Shown here: positions 1-8,342 of the stretch, piece after piece
Layout of the letters: every line of letters starts with the position of its first letter
Numbering within the stretch: position 1 is the stretch's first letter
Source: Lewinellaceae bacterium
GTDB lineage: Bacteria > Bacteroidota > Bacteroidia > Chitinophagales > Saprospiraceae
DNA: 64,000 bases
Assembly: GCA_016708875.1 (NCBI GenBank)
Contig: JADJFA010000008.1
Coordinates: 124,001-188,000 of the forward strand
Reading direction: 5' to 3'
Made by a program: the position numbers and the translations under genes
Notes under the pieces: generated by a model
Database searches by the model: none
Told to the model about the DNA's origin: nothing
The model's input: only the letters and a program-made list of their open reading frames with translations

Positions 1-599
1 TGAAAGCAGGTTTGGTGAAAGGTGGTGGTTCGCTTACTGCATTGCCGATCATTGAAACACAGGCTGGTGACGTATCAGCCTACATTCCTACAACCGTGAT
101 TTCGATCACCGACGGACAGATATTCCTGGAATCCAACCTGTTCAACGCAGGTGTTCGTCCGGCCATCAACGTGGGTATCTCGGTTAGCCGTGTGGGTGGT
201 AACGCTCAGATCAAGTCCATGAAAAAGATCGCAGGAACCTTGAAACTCGATCAGGCACAATACCGCGAATTGGAAGCGTTCTCGAAGTTCGGCTCTGACT
301 TGGACGTGACTACCCAAGCCGTTTTGGCAAAAGGTGCACGCAACGTGGAAATTTTGAAGCAACCACAGTACAGCCCCGTTTCGGTGGAAAAACAAGTTGC
401 GATCATTTACCTCGGTACCAACAACCTTCTTCGCGATGTGCCGCTCGAAAAAGTACAAGAATTTGAGCACCTCTTCCTGGAGCGCATGGAAAGCAAACTC
501 CCTGATGTACTGGAAGAATTCCGCAAAGGAAAACTCGAAGATGCCAGCCTCACCAAAATGAAGGCCTTGGCGGCTGACCTGGCAGGCGGGTATAAATAG
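1..599 (+). CDS. atpA: F1 ATP synthase subunit alpha, C-terminal part
   Basis: The reading frame is open from the window edge, so about the last 199 residues of a roughly 525-residue protein are present. It is the non-catalytic nucleotide-binding alpha subunit of the F1 head of ATP synthase, on the cytoplasmic face of the membrane. The alpha/beta signature is visible as PAINVGISVSRVGG (P...S.S), followed by the helical C-terminal domain (LDQAQYRELEAFSKFGSDLD). atpG follows on the same strand after 127 bp, the usual alpha-gamma order. The gap holds a long inverted repeat. Family assignment is certain; the 5' end lies outside the window. Confidence 0.97.
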   Translation, partial: KAGLVKGGGSLTALPIIETQAGDVSAYIPTTVISITDGQIFLESNLFNAGVRPAINVGISVSRVGGNAQIKSMKKIAGTLKLDQAQYRELEAFSKFGSDLDVTTQAVLAKGARNVEILKQPQYSPVSVEKQVAIIYLGTNNLLRDVPLEKVQEFEHLFLERMESKLPDVLEEFRKGKLEDASLTKMKALAADLAGGYK

Positions 600-720
600 A
601 GTGATAAAGTGATGGAGTGATGAAGTGATTTAAGCCCAACAGCGATTCAAATCACTTCATCACTCCATCAACCCAACACTTCATTGTATCACTTCATCAC
701 TTCATCACTCTATCACTTCA
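600..720. repeat. Inverted repeat of GTGATGAA-like words between atpA and atpG
   Basis: The left part (600-631) is built of near-repeats of AGTGATGA/AGTGATAA. It pairs perfectly over 22 bp (610-631) with 649-670. It pairs alternatively at about 28 of 30 positions with 688-717, which is built of ATCACTTC words. Two mutually exclusive hairpins are therefore possible directly in front of the atpG start at 727. The element lies inside an operon, so it is either a partial terminator/attenuator, an RNA stabiliser or a mobile-type repeat. Confidence 0.85.
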
Positions 721-726
721 TAGATA

Positions 727-1692
727 ATGGCTGGCGGTTTAAAAGAAGTACGCGAACGGATCAAGTCGGTTATCAACACGCAGCAAATCACGAAGGCCAT
801 GAAAATGGTATCGGCCGCGAAGTTGCGGAAGGCGCAAAATGCCATTGTGCAGTTGCGTCCCTATTCCAACCGTCTGAACCGGATGCTTTCAAACATCCTC
901 TCCAACCTTGAGGGCGGTGGCGACACCAGTTTTGGCAAGGCGCGTGAGGTTAAGAACGTGCTGGTGGTGGTAGTGACCTCAAATCGAGGACTTGCCGGAG
1001 CATTCAACACGAACATTTGTAAAGAAGCGGCTGCGCTCATAACTGAAAAATATGGTCGGCAACTCAGCAATGGCAAAGTGACCATGCTTTTCATTGGCAA
1101 AAAAGGATACGACTATTTCCGTCGTCGTTTTCGGGATATCACCTTCATCACCGACTATATTCCGGTGTACGAAAATGTGTCTTATGAAAATGTGAGTGCC
1201 GTGGCTCGTGAACGGATGGAAGAGTTTTCTGCTGGAAAATATGATGCGATAGAATTGGTTTACAGCCGTTTCAAAAACGCTGCCACCGTTTTCCCAACCG
1301 CTGAGCAGTGGTTGCCTGTACCAAAAATGGAAGTGCCTGTAGGCACGAAAGAGAAAAAAGTAGACTACATTTTTGAGCCTGATCAGGAGCAATTGCTGGA
1401 AATCATGGTGCCCAGCATCCTTCAATTGTCCTTCCACAAATCTGTATTGGACACCCAAGCCTCTGAGCATGGCTCACGTATGACTGCAATGGACAAAGCG
1501 ACTGAAAATGCTGAAGAACTGCTCAAATCGCTCAAAATTTACTACAATAAAAAGCGACAGGAAGCCATCACGACCGAACTTGGTGAGATTGTGAGCGGCG
1601 CTGCGGCTTTGGAGAATTTGATAGACTTTATCAATCGGTACGAAAATCCAACGCCTCGTCAGAATTATCTGGCGAGCGTTTTACATCCCTAA
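727..1692 (+). CDS. atpG: F1 ATP synthase subunit gamma
   Basis: This is the 321-residue rotor shaft that couples proton flow through Fo to catalysis in F1. The N-terminal helix (LKEVRERIKSVINTQQITKAM) and the C-terminal helix with the family signature (ITTELGEIVSGAAAL) are both present, so the gene is complete. It is somewhat longer than the E. coli subunit (287 residues), through insertions in the central Rossmann-like domain. The ATG at 727 directly begins the conserved N-terminal helix. It follows atpA in the same direction and argS starts 29 bp after its stop. No epsilon or beta gene follows here; in Bacteroidota these are often elsewhere. Confidence 0.97.
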   Translation: MAGGLKEVRERIKSVINTQQITKAMKMVSAAKLRKAQNAIVQLRPYSNRLNRMLSNILSNLEGGGDTSFGKAREVKNVLVVVVTSNRGLAGAFNTNICKEAAALITEKYGRQLSNGKVTMLFIGKKGYDYFRRRFRDITFITDYIPVYENVSYENVSAVARERMEEFSAGKYDAIELVYSRFKNAATVFPTAEQWLPVPKMEVPVGTKEKKVDYIFEPDQEQLLEIMVPSILQLSFHKSVLDTQASEHGSRMTAMDKATENAEELLKSLKIYYNKKRQEAITTELGEIVSGAAALENLIDFINRYENPTPRQNYLASVLHP

Positions 1693-1696
1693 ACCC

Positions 1697-1704
1697 TACT
1701 TTTG
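1697..1704 (+). promoter_or_regulatory. Bacteroidota -7 box (TAnnTTTG) before argS
   Basis: TACTTTTG matches the Bacteroidota sigma-A -7 consensus TAnnTTTG. It lies 17 bp upstream of the argS ATG, in the short gap after atpG. I see no good -33 TTTG at the proper distance, so the call rests on the -7 box and its position alone. Confidence 0.5.
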
Positions 1705-1721
1705 CATCTCTTTTTTCACCT

Positions 1722-3566
1722 ATGAACATCGTCTCTACCCTCCAAAACGCCGTAGCCCAAGCCGTTGAACAACTTTACGGCGAAGCCACCGACCCCAGCA
1801 AAGTGCTGGTCAACCCTACCCCACCCGATTTTACAGGCGATTACTCGGTGGTGATTTTTCCCTTTGTTAAAGTTGCCAAAAAATCGCCAGATGCTGCTGC
1901 ATCTGCGATTGGAGAATATCTGGCCAAAAACGTGGCAGATATCAAAGCCTTTAACATAGTCAAGGGCTTCCTCAACCTGGAAATCAACGATGCCTACTGG
2001 CAAGGTTTTTTGCAATCTGTGGTATCAGATTCGACTTATGGCCGATTGCCCAGCAATGGCAAAAAAGTGATGGTGGAATTCTCCTCACCCAACACCAACA
2101 AGCCCTTGCACCTGGGTCACATCCGTAATATTCTGTTGGGTTGGTCCTGTTCCAATATGCTGCAAGCCGTTGGTTATGAAGTGGTTAAGACTCAAATTGT
2201 GAATGACCGGGGGGTAGCGATCTGTAAAAGCATGGTTTCCTGGCTCAAATTTGGAGAGGGTAAAACCCCGGAATCAACTGGAATTAAATCCGACCATTTT
2301 GTGGGAGATTGGTATGTTTTGTTTGAGCAAAAAAGCAAGGAAGAATATGGCGCCTGGCAAGAGACTGCCGAGGCTAAATCGCTTTTTGAAAGCAAACGAA
2401 AACCAGAGCAGTTAGAAAAGGATTTTTTCAAGGACTTCAAAAACAAGTGGTTCAACGAATACTCAATATTGGGTGCAGAAGTCCGAGAAATGCTCCTGAA
2501 ATGGGAAGCGCACGACCCTGAAACGCTTGCGCTTTGGAAGAAAATGAACGACTGGGTGTATGCAGGTTTTGACAAGACCTACGGCGATCTCGGGGTTTCA
2601 TTCAACAAACTTTATTACGAAAGTGACACCTACCAGCTCGGCAAGGACATTGTTGAAGACGGTCTCACCAAAGGCGTTTTCTTCAAAAAAGAAGACGGCT
2701 CAATATGGCTGGATTTGACAGACGCTGGCCTCGACCAAAAAGTGGTAGTGCGCGCCGATGGCACTTCTCTGTACATTACCCAAGACCTTGGCACCGCCCG
2801 TATGCGCCATCATGAATTGGGCTGCGAACGTTACGTCTATGTAGTGGCCGATGAGCAGAACTACCATTTTCAAGTGCTTTTCGAGACATTGAAGCGCTTA
2901 GAGGAGCCTTACGCAGCAGGACTTCACCACCTTTCCTATGGTTTGGTTGAACTGCCGACCGGACGGATGAAAACCCGTGAAGGCACAGTCGTGGATGCCG
3001 ATGACCTCATTACCGAAGTCATCCGCATTGCCACCGAACAATCAAAAGATCGGGGCGAAGCAGAGACGCTTTCAGAGGCGGAAAAACGGGAGAACCTACG
3101 TCGCGTGGGAATGGGCGCACTCAAGTTCTTCATCGTGAAAGTCCACCCTAAAAAGAAAATGATCTTCAACCCAGAGGAATCCGTGGATTTGCAGGGACAG
3201 ACGGGGCCATATATCCAATACAGTTACGTTCGCATAAACGGATTGATGCAACGGGTTGAAAAGGAAGGGATTGACCTTTCCTCTGCCAATCGTTACACAA
3301 GCATTCAGCCCCAAGAAAAAGAGCTGTTGGTGGCAATACAAGACTACCAAAATGTAGTATTGAAAGGCGCTGAAGAGTATGACCCATCGCTAGTGGCAAA
3401 TTATTCTTACGATCTGGCCAAGAAATACCACCGTTTCTGGCACGATCTCTCCGTTTTCAATGCCGAGACTCCGGAAGCACGTGCATTCCGGCTTACACTG
3501 AGCCGCGCCGTGGGCCAGGTGCTTAAATCGAGCATGGGGCTTTTGGGCGTGAGTGGGGGGATGTGA
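1722..3566 (+). CDS. argS: Arginyl-tRNA synthetase
   Basis: This class I synthetase of 614 residues charges tRNA-Arg in the cytoplasm. In order: an N-terminal Arg-tRNA-synthetase additional domain (about 1-100); the catalytic Rossmann fold with HIGH motif in SSPNTNKPLHLGHIRN (about residue 130); the second signature MKTREGTVV (near 420), which replaces the KMSK loop as in many ArgRS; and a C-terminal DALR anticodon-binding helix bundle (about 490-614). Length is normal for Bacteroidota. The frame is intact. The last 41 nt of the gene recur at 4079-4119 (see repeat entry). Confidence 0.98.
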   Translation: MNIVSTLQNAVAQAVEQLYGEATDPSKVLVNPTPPDFTGDYSVVIFPFVKVAKKSPDAAASAIGEYLAKNVADIKAFNIVKGFLNLEINDAYWQGFLQSVVSDSTYGRLPSNGKKVMVEFSSPNTNKPLHLGHIRNILLGWSCSNMLQAVGYEVVKTQIVNDRGVAICKSMVSWLKFGEGKTPESTGIKSDHFVGDWYVLFEQKSKEEYGAWQETAEAKSLFESKRKPEQLEKDFFKDFKNKWFNEYSILGAEVREMLLKWEAHDPETLALWKKMNDWVYAGFDKTYGDLGVSFNKLYYESDTYQLGKDIVEDGLTKGVFFKKEDGSIWLDLTDAGLDQKVVVRADGTSLYITQDLGTARMRHHELGCERYVYVVADEQNYHFQVLFETLKRLEEPYAAGLHHLSYGLVELPTGRMKTREGTVVDADDLITEVIRIATEQSKDRGEAETLSEAEKRENLRRVGMGALKFFIVKVHPKKKMIFNPEESVDLQGQTGPYIQYSYVRINGLMQRVEKEGIDLSSANRYTSIQPQEKELLVAIQDYQNVVLKGAEEYDPSLVANYSYDLAKKYHRFWHDLSVFNAETPEARAFRLTLSRAVGQVLKSSMGLLGVSGGM

Positions 3567-3573
3567 GTTTTCC
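3511..3573 (+). repeat. argS 3'-end segment, copy 1 of a direct repeat
   Basis: Positions 3511-3551 (argS codons for GQVLKSSMGLLGV) match 4079-4119 at 39 of 41 positions. After a divergent stretch, the block GGATGTGAGTTTTC around the argS stop (from 3559) recurs at 4132-4145. The two copies bracket about 500 bp of non-core sequence. Confidence 0.9.
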
Positions 3574-3594
3574 CTTACTTTTGCAAAAGGAATT

Positions 3595-3890
3595 ATGTCA
3601 AAGGTAGATTTGATCTTCGGAATTACTCTCCCCAAAGTGTTTGGAGGTTTTGGCGAGATTAAAGTTGGAGTTAAAAAGTCTTGAAGAAAGTAAAGGCTGG
3701 GAAAGGGAGTTTGGGAGGTGACGCTCAAGAATTATAATACAAGAGAGAGATTACCCTTGGAAAAGTATTTTTTGCCCTTTTTTGATTGAACCCAATGGTC
3801 AATTAGTTAACGATTTTGTTGAGGAAAAAGTTTCTTTTGTAAGTGTTGAGTCTTGGGAGTGGAGGTGAGGTAAAAGTCAAACTAATTGCC
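3595..3890 (+). pseudogene. Possible decayed gene between the two argS-end copies
   Basis: Starting at an ATG at 3595, a 29-codon frame (MSKVDLIFGITLPKVFGGFG...) runs to a stop. An overlapping frame then carries coding-like text interrupted by a stop: LEESKGWEREFGR, then RDYPWKSIFCPFLIEPNGQL and VSFVSVESWEW. The hydrophobic/aromatic pattern looks like a degraded small protein, but I recognise no family. Nothing else is seen in 3891-4078. Low confidence: it could be chance open sequence in AT-rich DNA. Confidence 0.3.
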
Positions 3891-4078
3891 GATTTTGAGC
3901 CTTGATGTCGAAATGTTAGTTCTCAAAGGCAAGTAGGAGAGCCCAAATTGAATAGAGCTTTAGCCAGAGGAGGACCATTTTTTACCAACGATTACAAATT
4001 GAAGAGGATATCAGGAATCAAAATATTGATTGTTGATGAATTATGATAGTTTTATCACAACGAATGATAGCCTACGCC

Positions 4079-4148
4079 TGGGCCAGGTGCTTAAATCGAG
4101 TATGGGGCTTTTGGGTGTGGAGATGCCGGAGCGGATGTGAGTTTTCTC
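4079..4148 (+). repeat. Partial duplicate of the argS 3' end, copy 2
   Basis: This segment repeats the argS terminal coding sequence (4079-4119, 39 of 41 identical to 3511-3551) and the sequence around its stop codon (4132-4145). Here it has no upstream argS reading frame, so it is a non-functional scar. It suggests that roughly 570 bp were duplicated or inserted downstream of argS, with the original 3' flank pushed away. Confidence 0.85.
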
Positions 4149-4260
4149 CAATCTCAGCTCCCTGTTTAAGGACAAATTAAAAGAATCTGCTTTTAGATTG
4201 TTCACGCCGAATTTGTTGGCAGCATTACAATACATATCCAATCATTTCAACCCTTAAAAA

Positions 4261-5105
4261 ATGAAACAACTCTTTTATTCAGTAACAGTGCTTTGCCTGA
4301 TTTTGAACGCCTGCCAAAAAAGCGCTGAACCGTTGACCATTGATCCTCCTCCTATCAGCTGCGAAATTGTTCCAAATGATACACTGATGATCACCTATCC
4401 ATGTGATGGTCAAATCAACTTCATTCCTGATAGTTTTTCTTGGAAATTTGGTGTCATTGGGGAACAATTAGAAGGTTTTGTAGAACACATATATCTAAGC
4501 CAAATCAGCCATATGGCCTCTACAGTGGTTTTGGTTGGAGCGACTTGGGCAACCCCAAAGAAAAAACCAGCTTGACTGGCGCAGCAATTGCGCTGTTGGC
4601 CAATACAAAGTATGAGTGGTTCATGGTACTTCGACATGATGGCAATAACTTGTACTATAAAACATCAATACAAACTTTCACTACAGGTGAAACAGGTTTT
4701 ACATTGCCCACGGTTTTTCAAACTTTTGCTGGAACCTATGCGGTACAGGACACCTTTAAAGAGCGTATCCAGGTATGGGACACCCAGCACACCTATCATT
4801 TGGAGGATTTACCGCCAGTGGCTTTCCCTTCTACTACCGTGACTTTGGAATCTATTCCAGGAGAAATATTTACCCTATCCGGTCAAGATACCGTGACATA
4901 TATCATGGTTGGTATTGGGCAAGAAGCCCCTAACAAGGTTCGGATAAACCATAATGGCATCTTCCAATGGAGTGATGGTAATTATTACACCCCCACGTCT
5001 ATTAGCGGCAAGGTAATAGGAGATTCGATTGTTTGCTATAAAACAAGGAGTAGCAATATGGTAGGGACTTTTTCGAGTCATGCCTACAAGGGGAAACGGG
5101 GGTAA
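4261..5105 (+). pseudogene. Secreted lipoprotein, split by a frameshift
   Basis: The start at 4261 gives a lipoprotein signal (MKQLFYSVTVLCLILNACQK, acylated Cys18), so the product should be anchored in the periplasm or outer membrane. The first frame stays sensible to EGFVEHIYLS and then turns to nonsense. The protein continues in another frame from about 4497 (KPNQPYGLYSGFGWSDLGN...) to 5105. The total of 845 nt is one base off a multiple of three, consistent with one indel. The middle (TKYEWFMVLRHDGNNLYY...) looks like an Ig/fibronectin-III-like strand pattern; no family is recognised. The frameshift may be real or a sequence error. Confidence 0.6.
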
Positions 5106-5163
5106 TCTCAAATAAGCGTATTCTGCTGCTTCCGTTTTCAAAACATAAGCAGCAAGGAGTTTC

Positions 5164-5171
5164 TATCTTTG
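5164..5171 (+). promoter_or_regulatory. TAnnTTTG -7 box before glnS
   Basis: TATCTTTG matches the Bacteroidota -7 consensus. It lies 20 bp upstream of the glnS ATG, in the intergenic region after the broken lipoprotein gene. No convincing -33 element is seen. Confidence 0.5.
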
Positions 5172-5191
5172 CGGCTCGCATTTTAACAACA

Positions 5192-6853
5192 ATGAGCACA
5201 ATGACAGAATCCCTCAATTTCCTCGAAGAAATCATCGAGGCCGACCTCGCTTCAGGCAAATATAAAACCATCCTAACCCGCTTTCCACCAGAGCCTAACG
5301 GCTATCTGCATGTTGGACACGCTACCTCCATCTGTTTGAATTTTGGGCTGGGTGTGAAATATGGTGGCGCTACCAATCTCCGCTTCGACGATACCAATCC
5401 CACAACAGAAGAGACTGAATTTGTGGACAGCATCATTGAAGATGTGCGCTGGCTTGGCTTTGAACCAGCCAAAATCGTTTATGCTTCTGATTACTTTGAG
5501 CAACTCTACGAGTGGGCTAAAGTGCTAATTCTGAAAGGAAAAGCATACGTAGATTTCTCTACTTCAGAAGAAATGGCCGCGCTGAAAGGAACCCCAACAG
5601 AGGCTGGCAAAAACAGCCCATTCCGCGAAACAACACCAGCGGAAAACCTGGCATTGTTTGAAAAAATGAAGGCAGGCGAATTTCCTGATGGCCATTGTAC
5701 ACTCCGCGCCAAGATTGACATGGCTTCGCCCAATATGATCATGCGCGATCCCCTACTCTACCGCATCAAACATGCGCACCACCACCGCACAGGCGATGCC
5801 TGGTGTATCTACCCGATGTACGATTGGGCGCATGGGCAGAGCGACAGTATCGAAAACATTACACATTCCATTTGTACGCTGGAGTTTGCCCCGCACCGTG
5901 AATTGTACGATTGGTGTATTGAGCAATTGGGCATTTACCCTTCCAAACAATACGAATTTGCGCGTAGAAATGTCTCTTACGCCATTACCAGCAAGCGCAA
6001 ACTGAAGCAATTGGTGGAAGATAATTTCGTGCGCGGCTGGGACGACCCACGTATGCCTACGATTTCCGGGTTCCGGCGCAGGGGATACACACCTGCAAGT
6101 ATCCGCGAATTTTGCGACCGGATTGGCTTGGGCAAACGCGAAATGGTGGCCGACATGTCGTTGCTCGAATTTTGCATTCGCGAGGATTTGAATAAAAATT
6201 CGCTGCGCCGTTTTGCCGTATTAAACCCGCTCAAAGTGGTGATTACCAATTACCCAGAAGGTAAAATCGAGCATTTGGAAACGGAAAACAACCCGGAAGC
6301 GCCAGAAACCGGGTCTCGCCCTCTTGCATTTGGTCGCGAGATTTGGATTGAGCAAGACGACTTTATGGAAACTCCTCCGCCCAAATATTTCCGGCTTTCG
6401 CCCGGAGGCATGGTACGGCTTAAATCGGCCTATATTATTCAATGTCAAGAGGTTATAAAGGATGCGGCGGGAAATATGACAGAAATCCACTGCACCTACG
6501 TCCCCGAAAGTCGTTCTGGTCAAGACACTTCAGGGCTAAAACCTAAAGGTGTGATACACTGGCTTTCGGCCAGCGATGCCAAAACTGCCGAAGTGCGGCT
6601 CTATGACCGGCTTTTTCAAGTGGAGGATCCAGCATCAGAGGAAGATTTCAAATCAACCATCAATCCGGATTCCTTGCAAGTCCTGGAAAATGCGCTGATT
6701 GAACCCGCACTCCTCGGGGCTGATCTCGGCGACCGTTTTCAGTTTACCCGGCTTGGTTATTTTTGTGTTGACCCCGATTCGACCTCCGAGAAAATGGTTT
6801 TCAACCGTACGGTTACATTGAAAGACACTTGGGCGAAGGAATCGAACAAATAA
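5192..6853 (+). CDS. glnS: Glutaminyl-tRNA synthetase
   Basis: This class Ic synthetase of 553 residues charges tRNA-Gln directly with glutamine. The HIGH-type motif is in PPEPNGYLHVGHA (about residue 35). The KMSKS-type loop appears as ITSKRKL (near 270), followed by VRGWDDPRMPTISGFRRRG, typical of GlnRS. The C-terminal part (about 340-553) is the two beta-barrel anticodon-binding domain. The length equals that of E. coli GlnRS. A second ATG (MTESL) four codons downstream is an alternative start. Its presence implies that glutaminylation need not depend on GatCAB here. Confidence 0.97.
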   Translation: MSTMTESLNFLEEIIEADLASGKYKTILTRFPPEPNGYLHVGHATSICLNFGLGVKYGGATNLRFDDTNPTTEETEFVDSIIEDVRWLGFEPAKIVYASDYFEQLYEWAKVLILKGKAYVDFSTSEEMAALKGTPTEAGKNSPFRETTPAENLALFEKMKAGEFPDGHCTLRAKIDMASPNMIMRDPLLYRIKHAHHHRTGDAWCIYPMYDWAHGQSDSIENITHSICTLEFAPHRELYDWCIEQLGIYPSKQYEFARRNVSYAITSKRKLKQLVEDNFVRGWDDPRMPTISGFRRRGYTPASIREFCDRIGLGKREMVADMSLLEFCIREDLNKNSLRRFAVLNPLKVVITNYPEGKIEHLETENNPEAPETGSRPLAFGREIWIEQDDFMETPPPKYFRLSPGGMVRLKSAYIIQCQEVIKDAAGNMTEIHCTYVPESRSGQDTSGLKPKGVIHWLSASDAKTAEVRLYDRLFQVEDPASEEDFKSTINPDSLQVLENALIEPALLGADLGDRFQFTRLGYFCVDPDSTSEKMVFNRTVTLKDTWAKESNK

Positions 6854-7125
6854 TCATCCAATTTTCTTGGGTATGCACTTGTAATTCTAATGCAAATGAA
6901 TTTCAAAGAGAATTCAAATTTTCGGAATTAAAATTGGACACAGGTGCCTTTTTTGCCTGAGATGGAAATAATACTTGTTAACTGTTGGTAAAAGCAGAAA
7001 TAATTCTTTGACCCCGTGTGACTAAATTTAACCATTGCGTTTAAAATATGTTCTTACAAACGAGTAAGTGCTAAGCAAAAAACAAACGCACCGCAGTTGC
7101 CCTCGCGCAACTGCACCTTTAAAAA
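6854..7125. other. Non-coding region after glnS with one hairpin
   Basis: No convincing gene is seen. The stretch is AT-rich. A perfect 8-bp hairpin, GCAGTTGC / GCAACTGC, lies at 7093-7114, followed by an A-rich run leading into the first terminator unit at 7126. Confidence 0.5.
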
Positions 7126-7192
7126 GAAGATTGTTTTCATTTGGTTTTTTAGGGTTTGGCCGTCGGGGCGCAATGTTCCGACGGCTTTTTTT
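7126..7192 (+). terminator. Repeat unit 1 with intrinsic terminator
   Basis: A 67-nt block beginning GAAGATTGTTTTCATTTGG ends in a terminator: stem GCCGTCGG (7159-7166) with CCGACGGC (7178-7185), then seven Ts. A close copy is at 7295-7361. The upstream hairpin at 7093-7114 and the shared leader suggest a small RNA gene or attenuator rather than a plain glnS terminator (glnS ends 270 bp earlier). Confidence 0.75.
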
Positions 7193-7294
7193 AAGCCCTT
7201 TTTGGAACAAGCATTTATTCCTATCCGGTATTAAATGCATACAAATTAAGAAATGAAAAGCCTCCGCAAAGGAGCTGGGGCTACGGTAAATAAG

Positions 7295-7361
7295 GAAGAT
7301 TGTTTTCATTTGGTTTTTAGGGTTTAACCGTCGGCGCGTAATGCTTCGACGGTTTTTTTTT
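7295..7361 (+). terminator. Repeat unit 2 with intrinsic terminator
   Basis: This is a second copy of the 67-nt block. Its terminator stem is AACCGTCG (7326-7333) with CGACGGTT (7347-7354), followed by a T run. The stem differs from copy 1 by compensated changes: the G-C pairs at the base became A-T pairs on both sides. That supports selection on the structure. A small hairpin (AGCCTCC / GGAGCT, 7259-7276) precedes it, mirroring copy 1. Confidence 0.75.
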
Positions 7362-7582
7362 ACCCGCCATAGCGCGCAGCGCGAAGGAGGGTCAGTGCAT
7401 TAACCTAAATACCTGCCGCGCCTAAGGTTAAATCTGATTAAAAGCGCGAAAGAGGGTGACTTACCCACATTTTTACCCGCCTACGCCCTGCTATGATAGG
7501 CAACATGGTATCTTGCAGCCCATTTTACCCGTCATCGCGTTTCACCACTATTAAAGGCTAAAGCGCGAAGGAGGGTAATAAT
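7356..7582. repeat. Dispersed TTTTACCCGCC...GCGAAGG(C/A)GGGT elements
   Basis: Several partial copies of a short hairpin element are scattered here: TTTTACCCGCCATAGCGCGC (from 7358), then GCGAAGGAGGGT, AGCGCGAAAGAGGGT near 7442, TTTTACCCGCC near 7470, TTTTACCCGTCATCGCG near 7523, and AAGCGCGAAGGAGGGT near 7561. The same unit forms the regular 51-bp array at 57111-57255. The rest of the region up to the gene at 7608 shows nothing else. Confidence 0.75.
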
Positions 7583-7607
7583 CTGTTTCTCTTGAAATAT
7601 TTCCCGT

Positions 7608-8327
7608 TTGAAGGACTATTTAAAAAAAATACTCAAAGCACTACCTTTTGCTTTTACGAAAAACCAGCGCTATGATCGCCTTACGGAGCGTGTCATAAGC
7701 AGGGTGTGTCGCGTTCAAAGCAATTGCGCCGATGTAGGCTGTCACAAAGGAGAAATCCTTGACCTTTTGTTGGCAGCAGCACCTGAGGGCCAACATTTTG
7801 GCTTTGAGCCAATCCCATTCTTGTTTCAAAACCTGAAGGAAAAATATGCGGATCGTACCAATTGCCGATTCTTCGACATTGCGCTTTCCAATCAGCATGG
7901 TAGCTCGAGCTTCAACTATGTAGTTAGCAATCCTTCTTACAGTGGGCTACTCAAACGCCGGTATGACCGACCCAATGAAGAGGATACACAGATAACAGTC
8001 TTAACAGAAAAGTTAGACGATGTCTGGCCCAAGGAAATGCGCCTGGATGTACTTAAAATTGATGTAGAAGGAGGCGAGCAAATGGTTTTGGAGGGCGCGA
8101 AAGAGACTCTAACACGTTGGAAACCAACAGTTATATTTGAGCATGGTCTGGGTGCTTCAGACATTTATGGGTCCACCCCAGAGCAAGTGTTTGCACTTTT
8201 GAAAAGTTGCGGCTTGCGCATTTATTTGCTTGAGCATTTTCTTGAAGGGAGTGAACCTCTTGACGGTGATGGTTTTGCAAAGCAGTTTTATGAGCGCCAG
8301 AATTATTATTTTGTGGCAAGCCCATGA
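7608..8327 (+). CDS. FkbM-family SAM-dependent methyltransferase
   Basis: The 239-residue cytoplasmic protein is related to FkbM methyltransferases, which O-methylate sugars or other small substrates. The SAM-binding motif I is DVGCHKGEI (about residue 43). The family motif LDVLKIDVEGGE (about 150) and the late IFEHG strand are present. The start is TTG at 7608: an in-frame stop lies 15 nt upstream and the next Met is deep in the domain. It stands alone, with opposite-strand DNA beyond. The substrate cannot be deduced. Confidence 0.85.
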   Translation: MKDYLKKILKALPFAFTKNQRYDRLTERVISRVCRVQSNCADVGCHKGEILDLLLAAAPEGQHFGFEPIPFLFQNLKEKYADRTNCRFFDIALSNQHGSSSFNYVVSNPSYSGLLKRRYDRPNEEDTQITVLTEKLDDVWPKEMRLDVLKIDVEGGEQMVLEGAKETLTRWKPTVIFEHGLGASDIYGSTPEQVFALLKSCGLRIYLLEHFLEGSEPLDGDGFAKQFYERQNYYFVASP

Positions 8328-8342
8328 TGACTAATTGCGGCA

